Below, in pieces: positions 41,102 through 50,051 of a stretch of DNA of 64,000 nt (positions are counted from its first letter, which is position 1; every line of letters starts with the position of its first letter). Below the pieces are notes generated by a model. The model made no database searches. It was not told the DNA's origin and was given only the letters and a program-made list of their open reading frames with translations. Source of the DNA: Sphingomonadaceae bacterium OTU29LAMAA1 (lineage in GTDB: Bacteria; Pseudomonadota; Alphaproteobacteria; Sphingomonadales; Sphingomonadaceae); contig CP099617.1 in assembly GCA_024072375.1 (NCBI GenBank), forward strand, positions 229,001 to 293,000, written 5' to 3'. The position numbers were made by a program, and so were the translations under genes.

Positions 41102-43267
41102 ATGACACGCCCAGCCCACCTCTCGCACCTATCCGCTGCAGACGACGACCCCTTCGTTCCGGAGGTCAACGACCGCTATTTTAACCGCGAGCTGTCGTGG
41201 CTGGCGTTCAACCGGCGGGTGCTGGAAGAGGCATGCAATCCGGCGCATCCGTTGCTGGAACGGCTGCGGTTCCTGTCGATCTCCGGCAACAACCTCGACG
41301 AATTCTTCATGGTCCGCGTCGCGGGTCTAAAGGGCCAGCAGATGAAGGACGTCGACCGGCGTTCGTCGGACGGTTTGACGCCGGGGCAGCAGCTTGCGGC
41401 GATCACGACCGAGGCTGATGCACTGATGGCCAGCCAACAGGCGGTGTGGGGCGACCTGCGTACGTTGCTCGACGAAGCCGGCTTGCACGTCCTGCGCCGC
41501 GACGAGGTGGATGCCGAGGCCGCGGAGTGGCTGGAGACGCACTTCCGCGAACAGATATTTCCGATTCTCACCCCGCAGGCGCTCGATCCGGCGCATCCGT
41601 TCCCGTTCATCCCCAACAAGGGGCTGTCGGTGATGTTCGACGTCGTCCGCGATTCGGATGGCGAACCGGTGCGCGAACTGGTGATGATCCCGGCGAGTGC
41701 GCCGCGGTTCGTGCGGCTGCCGGGCGAGCCGGCGCGCTACGTTTCGATCGAGGCGCTGCTGAAGCGTTTCGCCCCGGTGTTGTTCCCCGGCTACACGCTC
41801 GTCGGCGCCGCCGCCTTCCGCGTTCTGCGCGACAGCGACATCGAGATCGACGAGGAAGCGGAGGACCTCGTCCGCTACTTCGCCAACGCGATCAAGCGTC
41901 GCCGTCGCGGTCGCGTTATCCGGCTCGAACTCGAAACCGGCATGCCCGATGCGCTGGCGCAGGTGCTGCGCGACGAACTGGGCGGGGCCGACGCCACGAT
42001 CACCGAAAGCGGTAACCTGCTCAGCATCGGCGATCTTGATGCGGTGATCGACGAGGACCGGCCCGACCTCAAATTTCTTCCCTTCGTGCCCCGCTTCCCC
42101 GAGCGTATTCGTGAATTTGGCGGCGATTGCTTTGCGGCGATCCGGTCGAAGGACATCGTCGTCCATCACCCGTATGAGACGTTTGACGTCGTTCTCGCCT
42201 TCCTGAAGCAGGCGGCACTTGATCCCGACGTCATCGCGATCAAGCAGACGCTGTATCGCGCGGGCAAGCAGCCCGCGGTCATCAATGCGCTGATCGCGGC
42301 GGCCGAGGCGGGCAAGTCGGTGACCGCGGTGGTCGAATTGCGCGCGCGCTTCGACGAGGAGCAGAACATCCTCTGGGCGAGCGCGCTGGAGCGCGCCGGC
42401 GTTCAGGTCGTCTACGGCTTCCTCGAATGGAAGACCCACGCCAAGGTATCGATGGTGGTCCGTCGCGAAGGCGGGCAGTTCCGCACCTATTGCCACTTCG
42501 GCACCGGCAATTATCATCCGGTGACGGCGCGCATCTACACCGATCTGTCGTTCTTCACCGCCGACCCGCGCATGGGCCGCGATGCGGCGCAGATGTTCAA
42601 CTACGTCACCGGCTACGTCGAACCGACCGACATCACCAAGCTGAGCCTGTCCCCGCGCGACCTGCGGCAGAAGCTGCTCGACCTGATCGACGTCGAGATC
42701 GCCAATGCCCGCGCCGGCAAGGATGGCGCGGTCTGGGCCAAGATGAACAGCCTCGTCGACCCCGCGATCATCGATAAATTGTACGAGGCGGGCGGGGCGG
42801 GGGTGCAGATCGAGCTGATCATCCGCGGCATCTGCTGTCTGCGGCCCGGCGTCCCCGGCATGTCGGAGAATATCCGCGTCAAATCGATCATCGGTCGATT
42901 TCTGGAACACAGCCGCATCTTCTGCTTCGGCAACGGCGCGGCATTGCCGAACGACGATGCGCGGGTATTCATCTCGTCGGCGGACTGGATGCCGCGCAAT
43001 TTCGACCGGCGGGTGGAATATATGCTGCCGATCGAGAACCCGACGGTGCACGATCAGGTGCTCGATCAGGTGATGGTCGCCAATCTGATCGACAGCGAGC
43101 AGAGCTGGGAATTGGAGCCGGACGGCCGCTATGTCCGTGAGATTCCCGGGGACAAGCCGTTCAACCTGCACCGGTACTTCATGACCAACCCGTCGCTGTC
43201 GGGGCGTGGCGCGGCGCTGGCGGAGAGCAATGCGGTGCCGACGCTGGCGCTGCGGCGGAAACGATAG
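41102..43267 (+). CDS. ppk1: Polyphosphate kinase 1
   Basis: Makes polyphosphate from ATP reversibly, at the membrane. 721 residues, the usual PPK1 size. N domain: FNRELSWLAFNRRVLEEA and SGNNLDEFFMVRVAG; the catalytic phosphohistidine is His465 in CHFGTGNYHPVTARIYTD; the second active region is EHSRIFCFGNG with SADWMPRNFDRRVEYM. ATG 41102 (MTRPAHLSHL), two bases after hdaA; the longer upstream frame lies over hdaA and is rejected. ppx follows after a 315-bp repeat-bearing gap, so the synthetic and degradative enzymes are neighbours. Confidence 0.97.
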   Translation: MTRPAHLSHLSAADDDPFVPEVNDRYFNRELSWLAFNRRVLEEACNPAHPLLERLRFLSISGNNLDEFFMVRVAGLKGQQMKDVDRRSSDGLTPGQQLAAITTEADALMASQQAVWGDLRTLLDEAGLHVLRRDEVDAEAAEWLETHFREQIFPILTPQALDPAHPFPFIPNKGLSVMFDVVRDSDGEPVRELVMIPASAPRFVRLPGEPARYVSIEALLKRFAPVLFPGYTLVGAAAFRVLRDSDIEIDEEAEDLVRYFANAIKRRRRGRVIRLELETGMPDALAQVLRDELGGADATITESGNLLSIGDLDAVIDEDRPDLKFLPFVPRFPERIREFGGDCFAAIRSKDIVVHHPYETFDVVLAFLKQAALDPDVIAIKQTLYRAGKQPAVINALIAAAEAGKSVTAVVELRARFDEEQNILWASALERAGVQVVYGFLEWKTHAKVSMVVRREGGQFRTYCHFGTGNYHPVTARIYTDLSFFTADPRMGRDAAQMFNYVTGYVEPTDITKLSLSPRDLRQKLLDLIDVEIANARAGKDGAVWAKMNSLVDPAIIDKLYEAGGAGVQIELIIRGICCLRPGVPGMSENIRVKSIIGRFLEHSRIFCFGNGAALPNDDARVFISSADWMPRNFDRRVEYMLPIENPTVHDQVLDQVMVANLIDSEQSWELEPDGRYVREIPGDKPFNLHRYFMTNPSLSGRGAALAESNAVPTLALRRKR

Positions 43268-43582
43268 CGGGTTGTTGGTGGAGGCCGGACCCGCCACAAC
43301 CGGACGAATGGTTCTTTTGCACCCGCCCCAATGTCGCCGTCACCCCAGATGGGTTCGGTGGTCGGCTCTTTCGACTACAAGCTCTCTCCCCTCCCAGAAA
43401 GGGAGGGGCCGGGGGTGGGTCGGTGCATGGGGCACCACTGTGGCATCCTCGCTGGCCTACCCACCCCCAACCCCTCCCTTCCAGGGAGGGGAGCCATACA
43501 TGTTCGGAGTGGATGACTGCCGATTGGCTCCGGAGTTCACGTCGCGGCGCAGCCGGAAGCGGGTGGTTTACGCGATCCCCTG
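43268..43582. other. 315-bp gap between ppk1 and ppx with inverted repeat
   Basis: No gene is supported here. The central 108 bases (43386-43493) are an inverted repeat described separately. The flanks, about 118 bp after ppk1 and 89 bp before ppx, show no terminator with a T-run. If ppx starts at a GTG upstream or downstream of 43583 the limits change slightly. Confidence 0.65.
43386..43493. repeat. Inverted repeat between ppk1 and ppx
   Basis: Left arm (43386-43420) begins CTCCCCTCCC and contains GGGAGGGGCCGGGGGTGGGT; the right arm (about 43459-43493) is its inverse, ACCCACCCCCAACCCCTCCC to GGGAGGGGAG. Each arm carries its own small hairpin (CCCTCCC/GGGAGGG). Length and layout resemble the element before sucA but the sequence is a different family. 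Confidence 0.78.
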
Positions 43583-45097
43583 GTGGATGAGTGGACCGCG
43601 GAATATGTCCGGGGTGGCGAGGGCGTCGACGTGACCAAAGCCTATCCCCGCACCGGCATCGTCGACATCGGTTCGAATTCCGTCCGGCTGGTCGTGTACC
43701 AGGGCCATCCCCGCGTGCCTGCGACGCTGTTCAACGAAAAGGTGATGGCGGGGCTCGGCCGCAGCCTTGCCGCGACGGGCGCGATCGATGGCGACAGCAT
43801 GGCGCTGGCGATCGGTGCGTTGCGGCGCTTCGCTGCGGTCGCGCGGGAGATGGAGGCGCCGGTCCGCACCGTCGCCACCGCCGCGGTGCGCGATGCGAGC
43901 AACGGCCATCGCCTGATCGAGGCGGCGAGCGATCTGGGCCTCACCGTCGAATTGCTCTCCGGCGAGCAGGAGGCGACGGCGTCGGGCATGGGCGTGTTGT
44001 CGGCGATCCCCGATGCGGACGGGATCGTCGGTGACCTCGGCGGCGGCAGTCTGGAACTCGTGCGCGTGGTGGCCGGGACGGTGACCGACCGGATTTCCTT
44101 CCCGCTCGGCGTGCTGCGTATCGCGGCGTTGCGGCAGGGGCGCGGTCCCGGATTCGACCGCCATGTGACGCGGCTGATCCGCGACGCGGGCTGGGCGGGG
44201 TGCGGGCGGGGGCTGCCGTTGTACATGGTCGGCGGATCGTGGCGTGCGCTCGCCCGGCTCGACATGAGCCTGACGCATTATCCGCTGCCGATTATCCACG
44301 GCTATGCACTGGCGCCGGAGACGGTCGGCCGGTTGGCGCGGAGTATCGCGCATCTGTCGAAGCAGCGGTTGCGCGCGGTGCCGGGCATGTCGTCCGCCCG
44401 CGCCGGACAGCTAGGCGATGCGACCGCGCTGTTGGGGGTGGTGATGCGCGAGCTCGGATCGGCGAGCGCGATCGCATCGAGTTCGGGGTTGCGCGAGGGG
44501 CTGCTCTACGCCGCGCTCGATGCGCAGACGCGTGCGCTCGACCCGCTGATCGTCGCCACGCGCGAGGAAGGGCGGTTGCTCGGCCGGTTCCCCGAGCACG
44601 GCGACCTGCTCGCGGACTGGATCGCGCCCCTGTTCGCCGACGACGATCCGTCGCTGGTGCGTATCCGGCATGCCGCGTGCCTGCTCGCCGACACCGGCTG
44701 GCGGGCCAATCCGGAGTTTCGCGACGAGCGTGGGTTCGAAATCGCCCTGCACGGCAATTGGGTGGCGATCGACGCGTCCGAACGCGCGATGCTGGCGCAG
44801 GCGCTGCACACCAGTCTGGGCGGCAGCACCGTCCCGCATCCGATGCTCACCGGCCTTGCCAACGCGGGGCAGATCGCGCTGGCGATCGTGTGGGGGCTGG
44901 CGATCCGGCTGGGCCAGCGGTTCAGCGGGGGACTGGCGGGGCCGTTGCAGCGTGCGTCGTTGGGGTTGAAGCCGGGGCAGGTTGCTTTGGTTTTGTCGGC
45001 GCAGGACAGGCCGCTTTACGCCGAGACGGTCGAGCGTCGGCATGTTGCGTTGGCGGGGGCTTTGAAGCGGAAGGCTTCGGTTGTGGCGGAGTCTTAA
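43583..45097 (+). CDS. ppx: Exopolyphosphatase/guanosine pentaphosphatase family
   Basis: Degrades polyphosphate from the ends; family members may also convert pppGpp to ppGpp. 504 residues from the GTG at 43583, or 488 from an in-frame GTG at 43631 (VTKAYPRTG); the core begins IVDIGSNSVRLVVYQG, so either is possible and the later one may be right. ASKHA-fold motifs: phosphate-1 DIGSNS, phosphate-2 GIVGDLGGGSLELV, catalytic Glu in the SGEQEA block. The C-terminal half includes an HD-like helical domain. It is downstream of ppk1 in the same direction. Confidence 0.92.
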   Translation: MDEWTAEYVRGGEGVDVTKAYPRTGIVDIGSNSVRLVVYQGHPRVPATLFNEKVMAGLGRSLAATGAIDGDSMALAIGALRRFAAVAREMEAPVRTVATAAVRDASNGHRLIEAASDLGLTVELLSGEQEATASGMGVLSAIPDADGIVGDLGGGSLELVRVVAGTVTDRISFPLGVLRIAALRQGRGPGFDRHVTRLIRDAGWAGCGRGLPLYMVGGSWRALARLDMSLTHYPLPIIHGYALAPETVGRLARSIAHLSKQRLRAVPGMSSARAGQLGDATALLGVVMRELGSASAIASSSGLREGLLYAALDAQTRALDPLIVATREEGRLLGRFPEHGDLLADWIAPLFADDDPSLVRIRHAACLLADTGWRANPEFRDERGFEIALHGNWVAIDASERAMLAQALHTSLGGSTVPHPMLTGLANAGQIALAIVWGLAIRLGQRFSGGLAGPLQRASLGLKPGQVALVLSAQDRPLYAETVERRHVALAGALKRKASVVAES

Positions 45098-45270
45098 GAA
45101 GGTTGGTTCGCGCGGAGGCGCGGAGACGCGGAGAAGAAGAGGGATGCGCCGCCGCGTCGGCGGCCTTCATGACCGCTTTGCCCGGCAACACCATCATGAT
45201 CGGAGCGCTGCGCGCGGCCTGAACCGCTCTTCTTCTCCGCGTCTCCGCGCCTCCGCGCGAATCAACCTTC
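45098..45270. repeat. 44-bp near-perfect inverted repeat, 85-bp spacer
   Basis: The left arm 45098-45141 starts GAAGGTTGGTTCGCGCGGAG and continues as alternating GCGGAG units to GAAGAAGAG. The right arm 45227-45270 is its reverse complement with one mismatch (GGTTGG versus GGTTGA). Arms of 44 bp with one change imply recent origin or selection. It starts three bases into the ppx stop region. The layout (terminal inverted repeats around a short spacer) is MITE-like, but no flanking target duplication is obvious. Confidence 0.85.
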
Positions 45271-45317
45271 TTCTCACGAAGGCGCTTGCCCCGAAGCCAG
45301 GGCCGCAGCAGTGGATC

Positions 45318-45430
45318 TTCACGCGAAGGCGCGAAGGCGCGAAGCGTTTGGGACGGCGCGGTTCGCGCTTTATTTTCCAGGCCGCTGCCGCGGCGATGGC
45401 GCGTCCTGCTACTTCGCGGCTTCGCGTGAA
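45318..45430. repeat. Inverted repeat with GCGAAGGC tandem units
   Basis: TTCACGCGAAGGCGCGAAG (45318-45336) is mirrored by CTTCGCGGCTTCGCGTGAA (45412-45430) with one mismatch in 19. The left arm carries a further tandem copy, GGCGCGAAG, to 45344. The 75-base interior shows nothing. It is a second element directly after the 44-bp one, unrelated in sequence. Confidence 0.7.
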
Positions 45431-45444
45431 CCAGCCTTAAGCAC

Positions 45445-45732
45445 TTACCCGCAGTTCAAGCCGTCGATCTGCCCACCGTCGTCGAGCATGATGTTCAGCC
45501 GATCCACGCGGAAATCCTTCGTCGCGGCGTCGCCCGGGCGCAGCACGCGTGAGATCGCCGAATTGGTCGCGCGCTCGATCTCCGGTCGCATCCGCTCGCG
45601 GAACTTGACCCCTGCGAAGCGAAGCTTGGCCTTCTCGTCGACCACGCACGGTCCGCGCGGCGCGGCCGGGGCCTCCATCGTCGCGCATCCTGCCACCAGC
45701 ACCGGCAGCACCAAAGCCATCGTCCGTATCAT
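45445..45732 (-). CDS. Small lipoprotein, probable I78-type peptidase inhibitor
   Basis: 95 residues. A lipoprotein signal ends in LVAGC (Cys16), so the mature protein is about 80 residues, anchored to a membrane. The C-terminal DRLNIMLDDGGQIDGLNCG resembles the end of the I78 inhibitor family (RLNV..D..G.I....CG), in which a loop blocks serine proteases; the match is short and made by eye. Two cysteines (29 and 94) could pair. Its ATG overlaps the rnd stop by four bases, so it is co-transcribed with RNase D, an odd pairing by function. Confidence 0.72.
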   Translation of the reverse strand: MIRTMALVLPVLVAGCATMEAPAAPRGPCVVDEKAKLRFAGVKFRERMRPEIERATNSAISRVLRPGDAATKDFRVDRLNIMLDDGGQIDGLNCG

Positions 45733-46904
45733 GCCGCTTCCTCCGTCCGCGTCATCTTGAGCTTGCCGCCCTTGACCGCAAAGCCCAGCCGGCCCTCGAC
45801 CAGATCGAGCGCATCGCGGCCGAACTGATCGTAGCGCCAGCCCTCCAGCATCGGCAGCCCCGTCCGTACACCGGCGGCGAGCGCCTCCAATTCATCGGTC
45901 CGGGCCAGCAGCTTCGACGCCACGTCGATATCGCGCGAGCGGATCTTGAGCAGCAGCTTGAGCAGGTCGGCGACGAGCGAGCCGTCCTTGCCGAGCCCCG
46001 GCTTGCGGTCGTCGCGCGGCGGCAGTTCGTCGGCCGACAGCGGCGCCGCATTCTCCAGCGCCGCCATCAGCCGCGCGCCGATGTCGTTCGACGCCCAGGT
46101 GGCGGACAGGCCACGCACCTTGGCGAGGTCGGCCTGCTTGCGCGGCGGATGGCCGGCGAGGTCGCCGAGCGTCTCGTCCTTGACGATGCGGCCGCGCGGC
46201 AGGTCCTTGCCCTGCGCCTCCAGCTCGCGCCAGCGCGCCAGTGCCTTCAGACGGCCGAGCACGTCGGGCTTGCGGCCCGAGATGCGGACGCGCTTCCACG
46301 CCTGATCGGGATCGTTGGCGTAATTCGCGGGATCGGCAAGCCGCTCCATCTCCTGGTCCAGCCAAACGCCGCGCCCGGTCTTGCGCAGCCGTTCCAGCAT
46401 CATCGGGAATATTTTAGCGAGGTGCGTGACGTCGCCGATCGCATATTCGATCTGGCGCGCATCCAGCGGCCGGCGCGCCCAATCGGTGAAGCGCGCGCCC
46501 TTGTCGACGACGATGCCAAGCCAGCTATCGACGAGGTTGGAATAGCCGATCTGTTCGCCCTGACCCAGCGCCATGGCCGCGACCTGCGTGTCGAACAGCG
46601 GGTGGGGGGTCTTGCCGGTGAGATTGTAGATGATCTCGATATCCTGCCCGCCGGCGTGGACGACCTTCAGCACGTCCTCGTTGTCGGTCAGCAGTTCGAG
46701 CAGCGGCGTCATGTCAAGGCCGGGCGCCATCGGGTCGATCGCCGCCGCCTCGTTCACGTCGGCGATCTGGATCAGGCAGAGTTCGGGGTAATAGGTGCTC
46801 TCGCGCATGAATTCGGTATCGACGGTGATGAAGTCGGCGTCGGCGAGGCGGGCACAGAGATTGGCGAGGGTCGCGCTGTCTGTAATCAACGGGTGGATAT
46901 GCAT
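45729..46904 (-). CDS. rnd: Ribonuclease D
   Basis: 3'-5' exoribonuclease acting in tRNA 3'-end maturation. 391 residues. DEDDy nuclease motifs: Asp29 and Glu31 in FITVDTEFMRES, Asp in VHAGGQDIEIIYN, DTQVAAMALG, and the Tyr-Asp pair in IEYAIGDVTHL. A helical HRDC domain follows (about 210-290), with a second HRDC-like region near the end. ATG 46904 (MHIHPLITDS) is preferred to an in-frame start 12 codons earlier. Divergent from aspS, with 101 bp between the starts. Confidence 0.95.
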   Translation of the reverse strand: MHIHPLITDSATLANLCARLADADFITVDTEFMRESTYYPELCLIQIADVNEAAAIDPMAPGLDMTPLLELLTDNEDVLKVVHAGGQDIEIIYNLTGKTPHPLFDTQVAAMALGQGEQIGYSNLVDSWLGIVVDKGARFTDWARRPLDARQIEYAIGDVTHLAKIFPMMLERLRKTGRGVWLDQEMERLADPANYANDPDQAWKRVRISGRKPDVLGRLKALARWRELEAQGKDLPRGRIVKDETLGDLAGHPPRKQADLAKVRGLSATWASNDIGARLMAALENAAPLSADELPPRDDRKPGLGKDGSLVADLLKLLLKIRSRDIDVASKLLARTDELEALAAGVRTGLPMLEGWRYDQFGRDALDLVEGRLGFAVKGGKLKMTRTEEAA

Positions 46905-47005
46905 GGCTCCGTCCATAGCCACAGCCGCGCGGGTTGACAAAGAGGGGATGGGGAGGGAAGCGCCGGCCCATCATACAGCCCGCATCTTGCCGGAAGAAAA
47001 CGACC

Positions 47006-48808
47006 ATGCACGCCTATCGCACCCACACCTGCGCCGCGCTGACCGCGAGCAACGTCGGCGACACCGTTCGCCTGTCGGGCTGGGTGCATCGCAAGCGCGA
47101 TCACGGCGGCGTGCTGTTCGTCGATCTGCGCGACCATTACGGCATCACCCAGATCGTCGCGGATAGCGATTCGCCGGCGCTGGCGACGCTCGAATCGCTG
47201 CGGGTCGAATCGGTGGTGACGATCGACGGACTGGTGAAGGCGCGGTCGGAGGCGACGGTGAACCCGAACCTCGCCACCGGTGCGATCGAGATCTTTGCGC
47301 AGGCCGCCAACGTGCAGAGCCATGCGCAGGAGCTGCCGATGCCGGTCGCGGGCGACCAGGAATATCCCGAGGACATCCGTCTGCGCTATCGCTTCCTCGA
47401 CCTGCGTCGCGAGCGGCTGCACCAGAACATCATGCTGCGGTCGAAGGTGATTTCGTCGATCCGCCAGCGGATGATCGGGCAGGGCTTCACCGAATTCCAG
47501 ACGCCGATCCTGACCGCGTCGTCGCCGGAGGGCGCGCGCGACTATCTGGTGCCGTCGCGGGTGCATCCGGGCAAGTTCTACGCGCTGCCGCAGGCGCCGC
47601 AGATGTTCAAGCAGCTGCTGATGGTGGCGGGCTTCGATCGGTATTTCCAGATCGCGCCGTGCTTCCGCGACGAGGATGCGCGCGCCGATCGTTCGCCGGG
47701 CGAATTCTACCAGCTCGATTTCGAGATGAGCTACGTCACGCAGGAGGACGTGTTCCAGGCGATCGAGCCGGTGCTGCATGGCGTGTTCGAGGAGTTCGCC
47801 GACTGGCAGGGCAAGGGGCGCAGCGTGTCGCCGCTGCCGTTCAAGCGCATTCCGTATCGCGAATCGATGCTGAAATACGGCAACGACAAGCCCGACCTGC
47901 GCAACCCGATCCTGATCACCGACGTCAGCGAGCATTTCGTCGGGTCGGGCTTCGGCCGTTTCGCCTCGATCGTCGAGGGGGGCGACGTCGTCCGCGCGAT
48001 CCCGGCGCCGGGCACCGCCGACAGGAGCCGCAAGTTCTTCGACGACATGAACGGCTGGGCGCAGTCGGAAGGGTTCGCCGGCCTCGGCTATGCGACGCGC
48101 AAGGGCGGCGAATGGGGCGGGCCGATCGCCAAGAACCATGGCGAGGACAAGATGACGGCGATGGCCGACGCGCTCGGCCTGGGGCCGGACGACGGCTTGT
48201 TCTTCGCCGCGGGCAAGGAATCGCAGGCGGCGAAGCTTGCGGGGCTGGCGCGCACGCGGGTCGGCGAGACGCTCGGGCTGATCGACCAGAACCGGTTCGA
48301 ATTCTGCTGGATCGTCGACTTCCCGATGTTCGAGTATGACGAGGACAACAAGAAGGTCGACTTCAGCCACAACCCGTTCTCGATGCCGCAGGGCGAGATG
48401 GAGGCGCTGGAAACCAGGGACCCGCTCGACATCCTCGCCTATCAGTACGACATCGTCTGCAACGGCGTGGAGCTGTCGTCGGGAGCGATCCGGAACCATC
48501 GCCCCGAGATCATGTACAAGGCGTTCGAGATCGCGGGCTATACGCAGGCCGATGTCGACACGAATTTCGCCGGCATGATCAACGCGTTCAAGTTCGGCGC
48601 GCCGCCGCATGGTGGTTCCGCACCGGGGATCGACCGGATCGTCATGCTGCTGGCGGACGAGCCCAACATCCGCGAGGTCATCGTCTTCCCGATGACGCAG
48701 AAGGCGGAGGACCTGATGATGGGCGCGCCGAACTTCGCGACGCCCAAGCAGTTGAAGGAGCTGAACCTGCGGGTCGCGCCGCAGATCGAGGCGCCGAAGG
48801 CGGGCTGA
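47006..48808 (+). CDS. aspS: Aspartyl-tRNA synthetase
   Basis: Charges tRNA-Asp (in many alphaproteobacteria also tRNA-Asn, followed by amidation). 600 residues, the bacterial class II type: N-terminal OB-fold anticodon domain ([26 protein letters not shown]), motif 1 near [10 protein letters not shown], motif 2 [19 protein letters not shown], a GAD insertion domain in the middle, and motif 3 [17 protein letters not shown] 47006 (MHAYRTHTC); an upstream in-frame extension of 24 codons is unsupported. A strong hairpin follows the stop. Confidence 0.97.
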   Translation: MHAYRTHTCAALTASNVGDTVRLSGWVHRKRDHGGVLFVDLRDHYGITQIVADSDSPALATLESLRVESVVTIDGLVKARSEATVNPNLATGAIEIFAQAANVQSHAQELPMPVAGDQEYPEDIRLRYRFLDLRRERLHQNIMLRSKVISSIRQRMIGQGFTEFQTPILTASSPEGARDYLVPSRVHPGKFYALPQAPQMFKQLLMVAGFDRYFQIAPCFRDEDARADRSPGEFYQLDFEMSYVTQEDVFQAIEPVLHGVFEEFADWQGKGRSVSPLPFKRIPYRESMLKYGNDKPDLRNPILITDVSEHFVGSGFGRFASIVEGGDVVRAIPAPGTADRSRKFFDDMNGWAQSEGFAGLGYATRKGGEWGGPIAKNHGEDKMTAMADALGLGPDDGLFFAAGKESQAAKLAGLARTRVGETLGLIDQNRFEFCWIVDFPMFEYDEDNKKVDFSHNPFSMPQGEMEALETRDPLDILAYQYDIVCNGVELSSGAIRNHRPEIMYKAFEIAGYTQADVDTNFAGMINAFKFGAPPHGGSAPGIDRIVMLLADEPNIREVIVFPMTQKAEDLMMGAPNFATPKQLKELNLRVAPQIEAPKAG

Positions 48809-48813
48809 TGCAT

Positions 48814-48848
48814 CGACCGCGGCACCGGTGTTCCCGGTGCCGCGGTCG
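48814..48848. terminator. Strong hairpin between convergent aspS and DUF5694 gene
   Basis: A perfect 15-bp stem (48814-48828 with 48834-48848) around the five-base loop TGTTC, six bases after the aspS stop and three before the stop of the convergent gene. No clear T-run on either side, so it may work as an RNA 3'-end protector or a weak two-way terminator. Confidence 0.6.
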
Positions 48849-48850
48849 GA

Positions 48851-49917
48851 TCAGCGAAGGATCGCCTCCGCGTCGACCAGTTGCACCTCGTGCATCATGT
48901 CGAGATAGGCATTGAAATACGCCTTGTGCGACGATCCGACGACCGGCAGCACCCGCGCGCTGGGCTGGGTCGCGAAAGCGGCGCGGATGTTGGCGACCAT
49001 GCGCAGGTTGCGCACCTCCCACCAGCCGACGTAGCGGCGGCCCCAATATTCCGGCGTCTTGTCCTTGATCGATACGCCGAAATCGCTCTCGATCGAATCG
49101 CGCTGGAAGCGGACGCTGTTCGACATGCGGTAAGTCGCGAGCATATCCGCGGCATTGTCGAATGGCTGGGCCTGCGCCGTCGCGACGGCCTTGTTAGGGC
49201 CCGACCAGATGCGCTTGATCGCGACGCCGAAACCCGGTTCCTCGCTATGAACCGCGTCCGCGGTGTGATCGTCCACCGCTTGGACGCGCTCCAGACCGCA
49301 TCGCGCCGCCAGCCTCGCGCCGATTTGATAATTCTCGTTCGCCAGACCATCCACGTTGCGCAGGCGCTTCACCAGCACATCGTTCAGCCCGTCGCCCTCG
49401 CGCCGCTCCGCCTCCGGCAGGCGCAGCCACTGGACCAGTGCCGACGCGGGTTCACCGGCAGCCAAGCATGATACTCGCCAACCGCCGCCGCGCCCCGGGC
49501 CGCGGATCAGCCGGCCACGTCGCCAGCATTGCCTTCCATCTGCGCGACCGCGGTCGCCTGATCCAGTCCCGTCGCCTTGTGCGCCGCCTCGACGGAGACG
49601 CAATATTGGTCCGCCATCCCGAGATAGATGGTCGCATAGCGGCGCAGCACGTCGCATTGTTCGCCCGACAGCGCCTCGATCGTGACCACGGTCGGCTTGT
49701 AGACGGCCAGCTTGTCGAGCGTGGAGGTCATCCACGCCGGCTGAAACCCCTTCAGATTGCTGAGGTGCGACGACCCGAGCACCAGTACCTGTGTCTTCGG
49801 TCCCGCGATATCGCGCTTCCATGAGCGTGGATCGAAAGACGGCGTCTGCGCGGCAGCCGTCTGTCCTGCCAGCACGCCGATCACCGTCGCTGCCAGAAGC
49901 GTGGCTTGTCTCATCAT
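48851..49917 (-). pseudogene. DUF5694-type secreted protein gene with two frame breaks
   Basis: The parts together match the DUF5694 (TraB/GumN-like) secreted proteins. The start is ATG 49917 with a signal peptide (MMRQATLLAATVIGVLAGQT). The first frame runs to a TGA at 49507-49509 (through VLVLGSSHLSN). Homology then continues in a second frame as RPGARRRLASIML (about 49472-49510) and in a third frame as LAAGEPASALVQWLRLPEA to the normal end at 48851 (VGSSHKAYFNAYLDMM). Two changes of frame about 40 bases apart are needed, each equal to one extra base. This may be real decay or assembly error in GC-rich sequence. Function of the family is unknown. Confidence 0.72.
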
Positions 49918-50051
49918 CACAGAATTCCCCCGATCGCCCTCGCAATCGACGCCATCGATCACGTAACGCTAAAGCGTTGTCCAGCGATGGCGAGACTGGC
50001 AGTTCGTCGTTAACCATGCCAACACGCCTGTCGCGCTAGGGGGCAGGCGAT

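Larger units (their letters stand above)
45098..45444. other. 347-bp gap with two long inverted repeats, no gene
   Basis: The gap between convergent ppx and the small lipoprotein gene is almost filled by two palindromic elements (45098-45270 and 45318-45430). Short open frames cross them but follow the repeat rather than coding logic. Either element could act as a two-way terminator for the convergent genes. Confidence 0.75.

Noticed and set aside
45081..45440. 119-codon plus-strand frame after ppx
   Set aside because: It runs through the 44-bp inverted repeat and its mirror and has repeat-driven Arg-rich composition.
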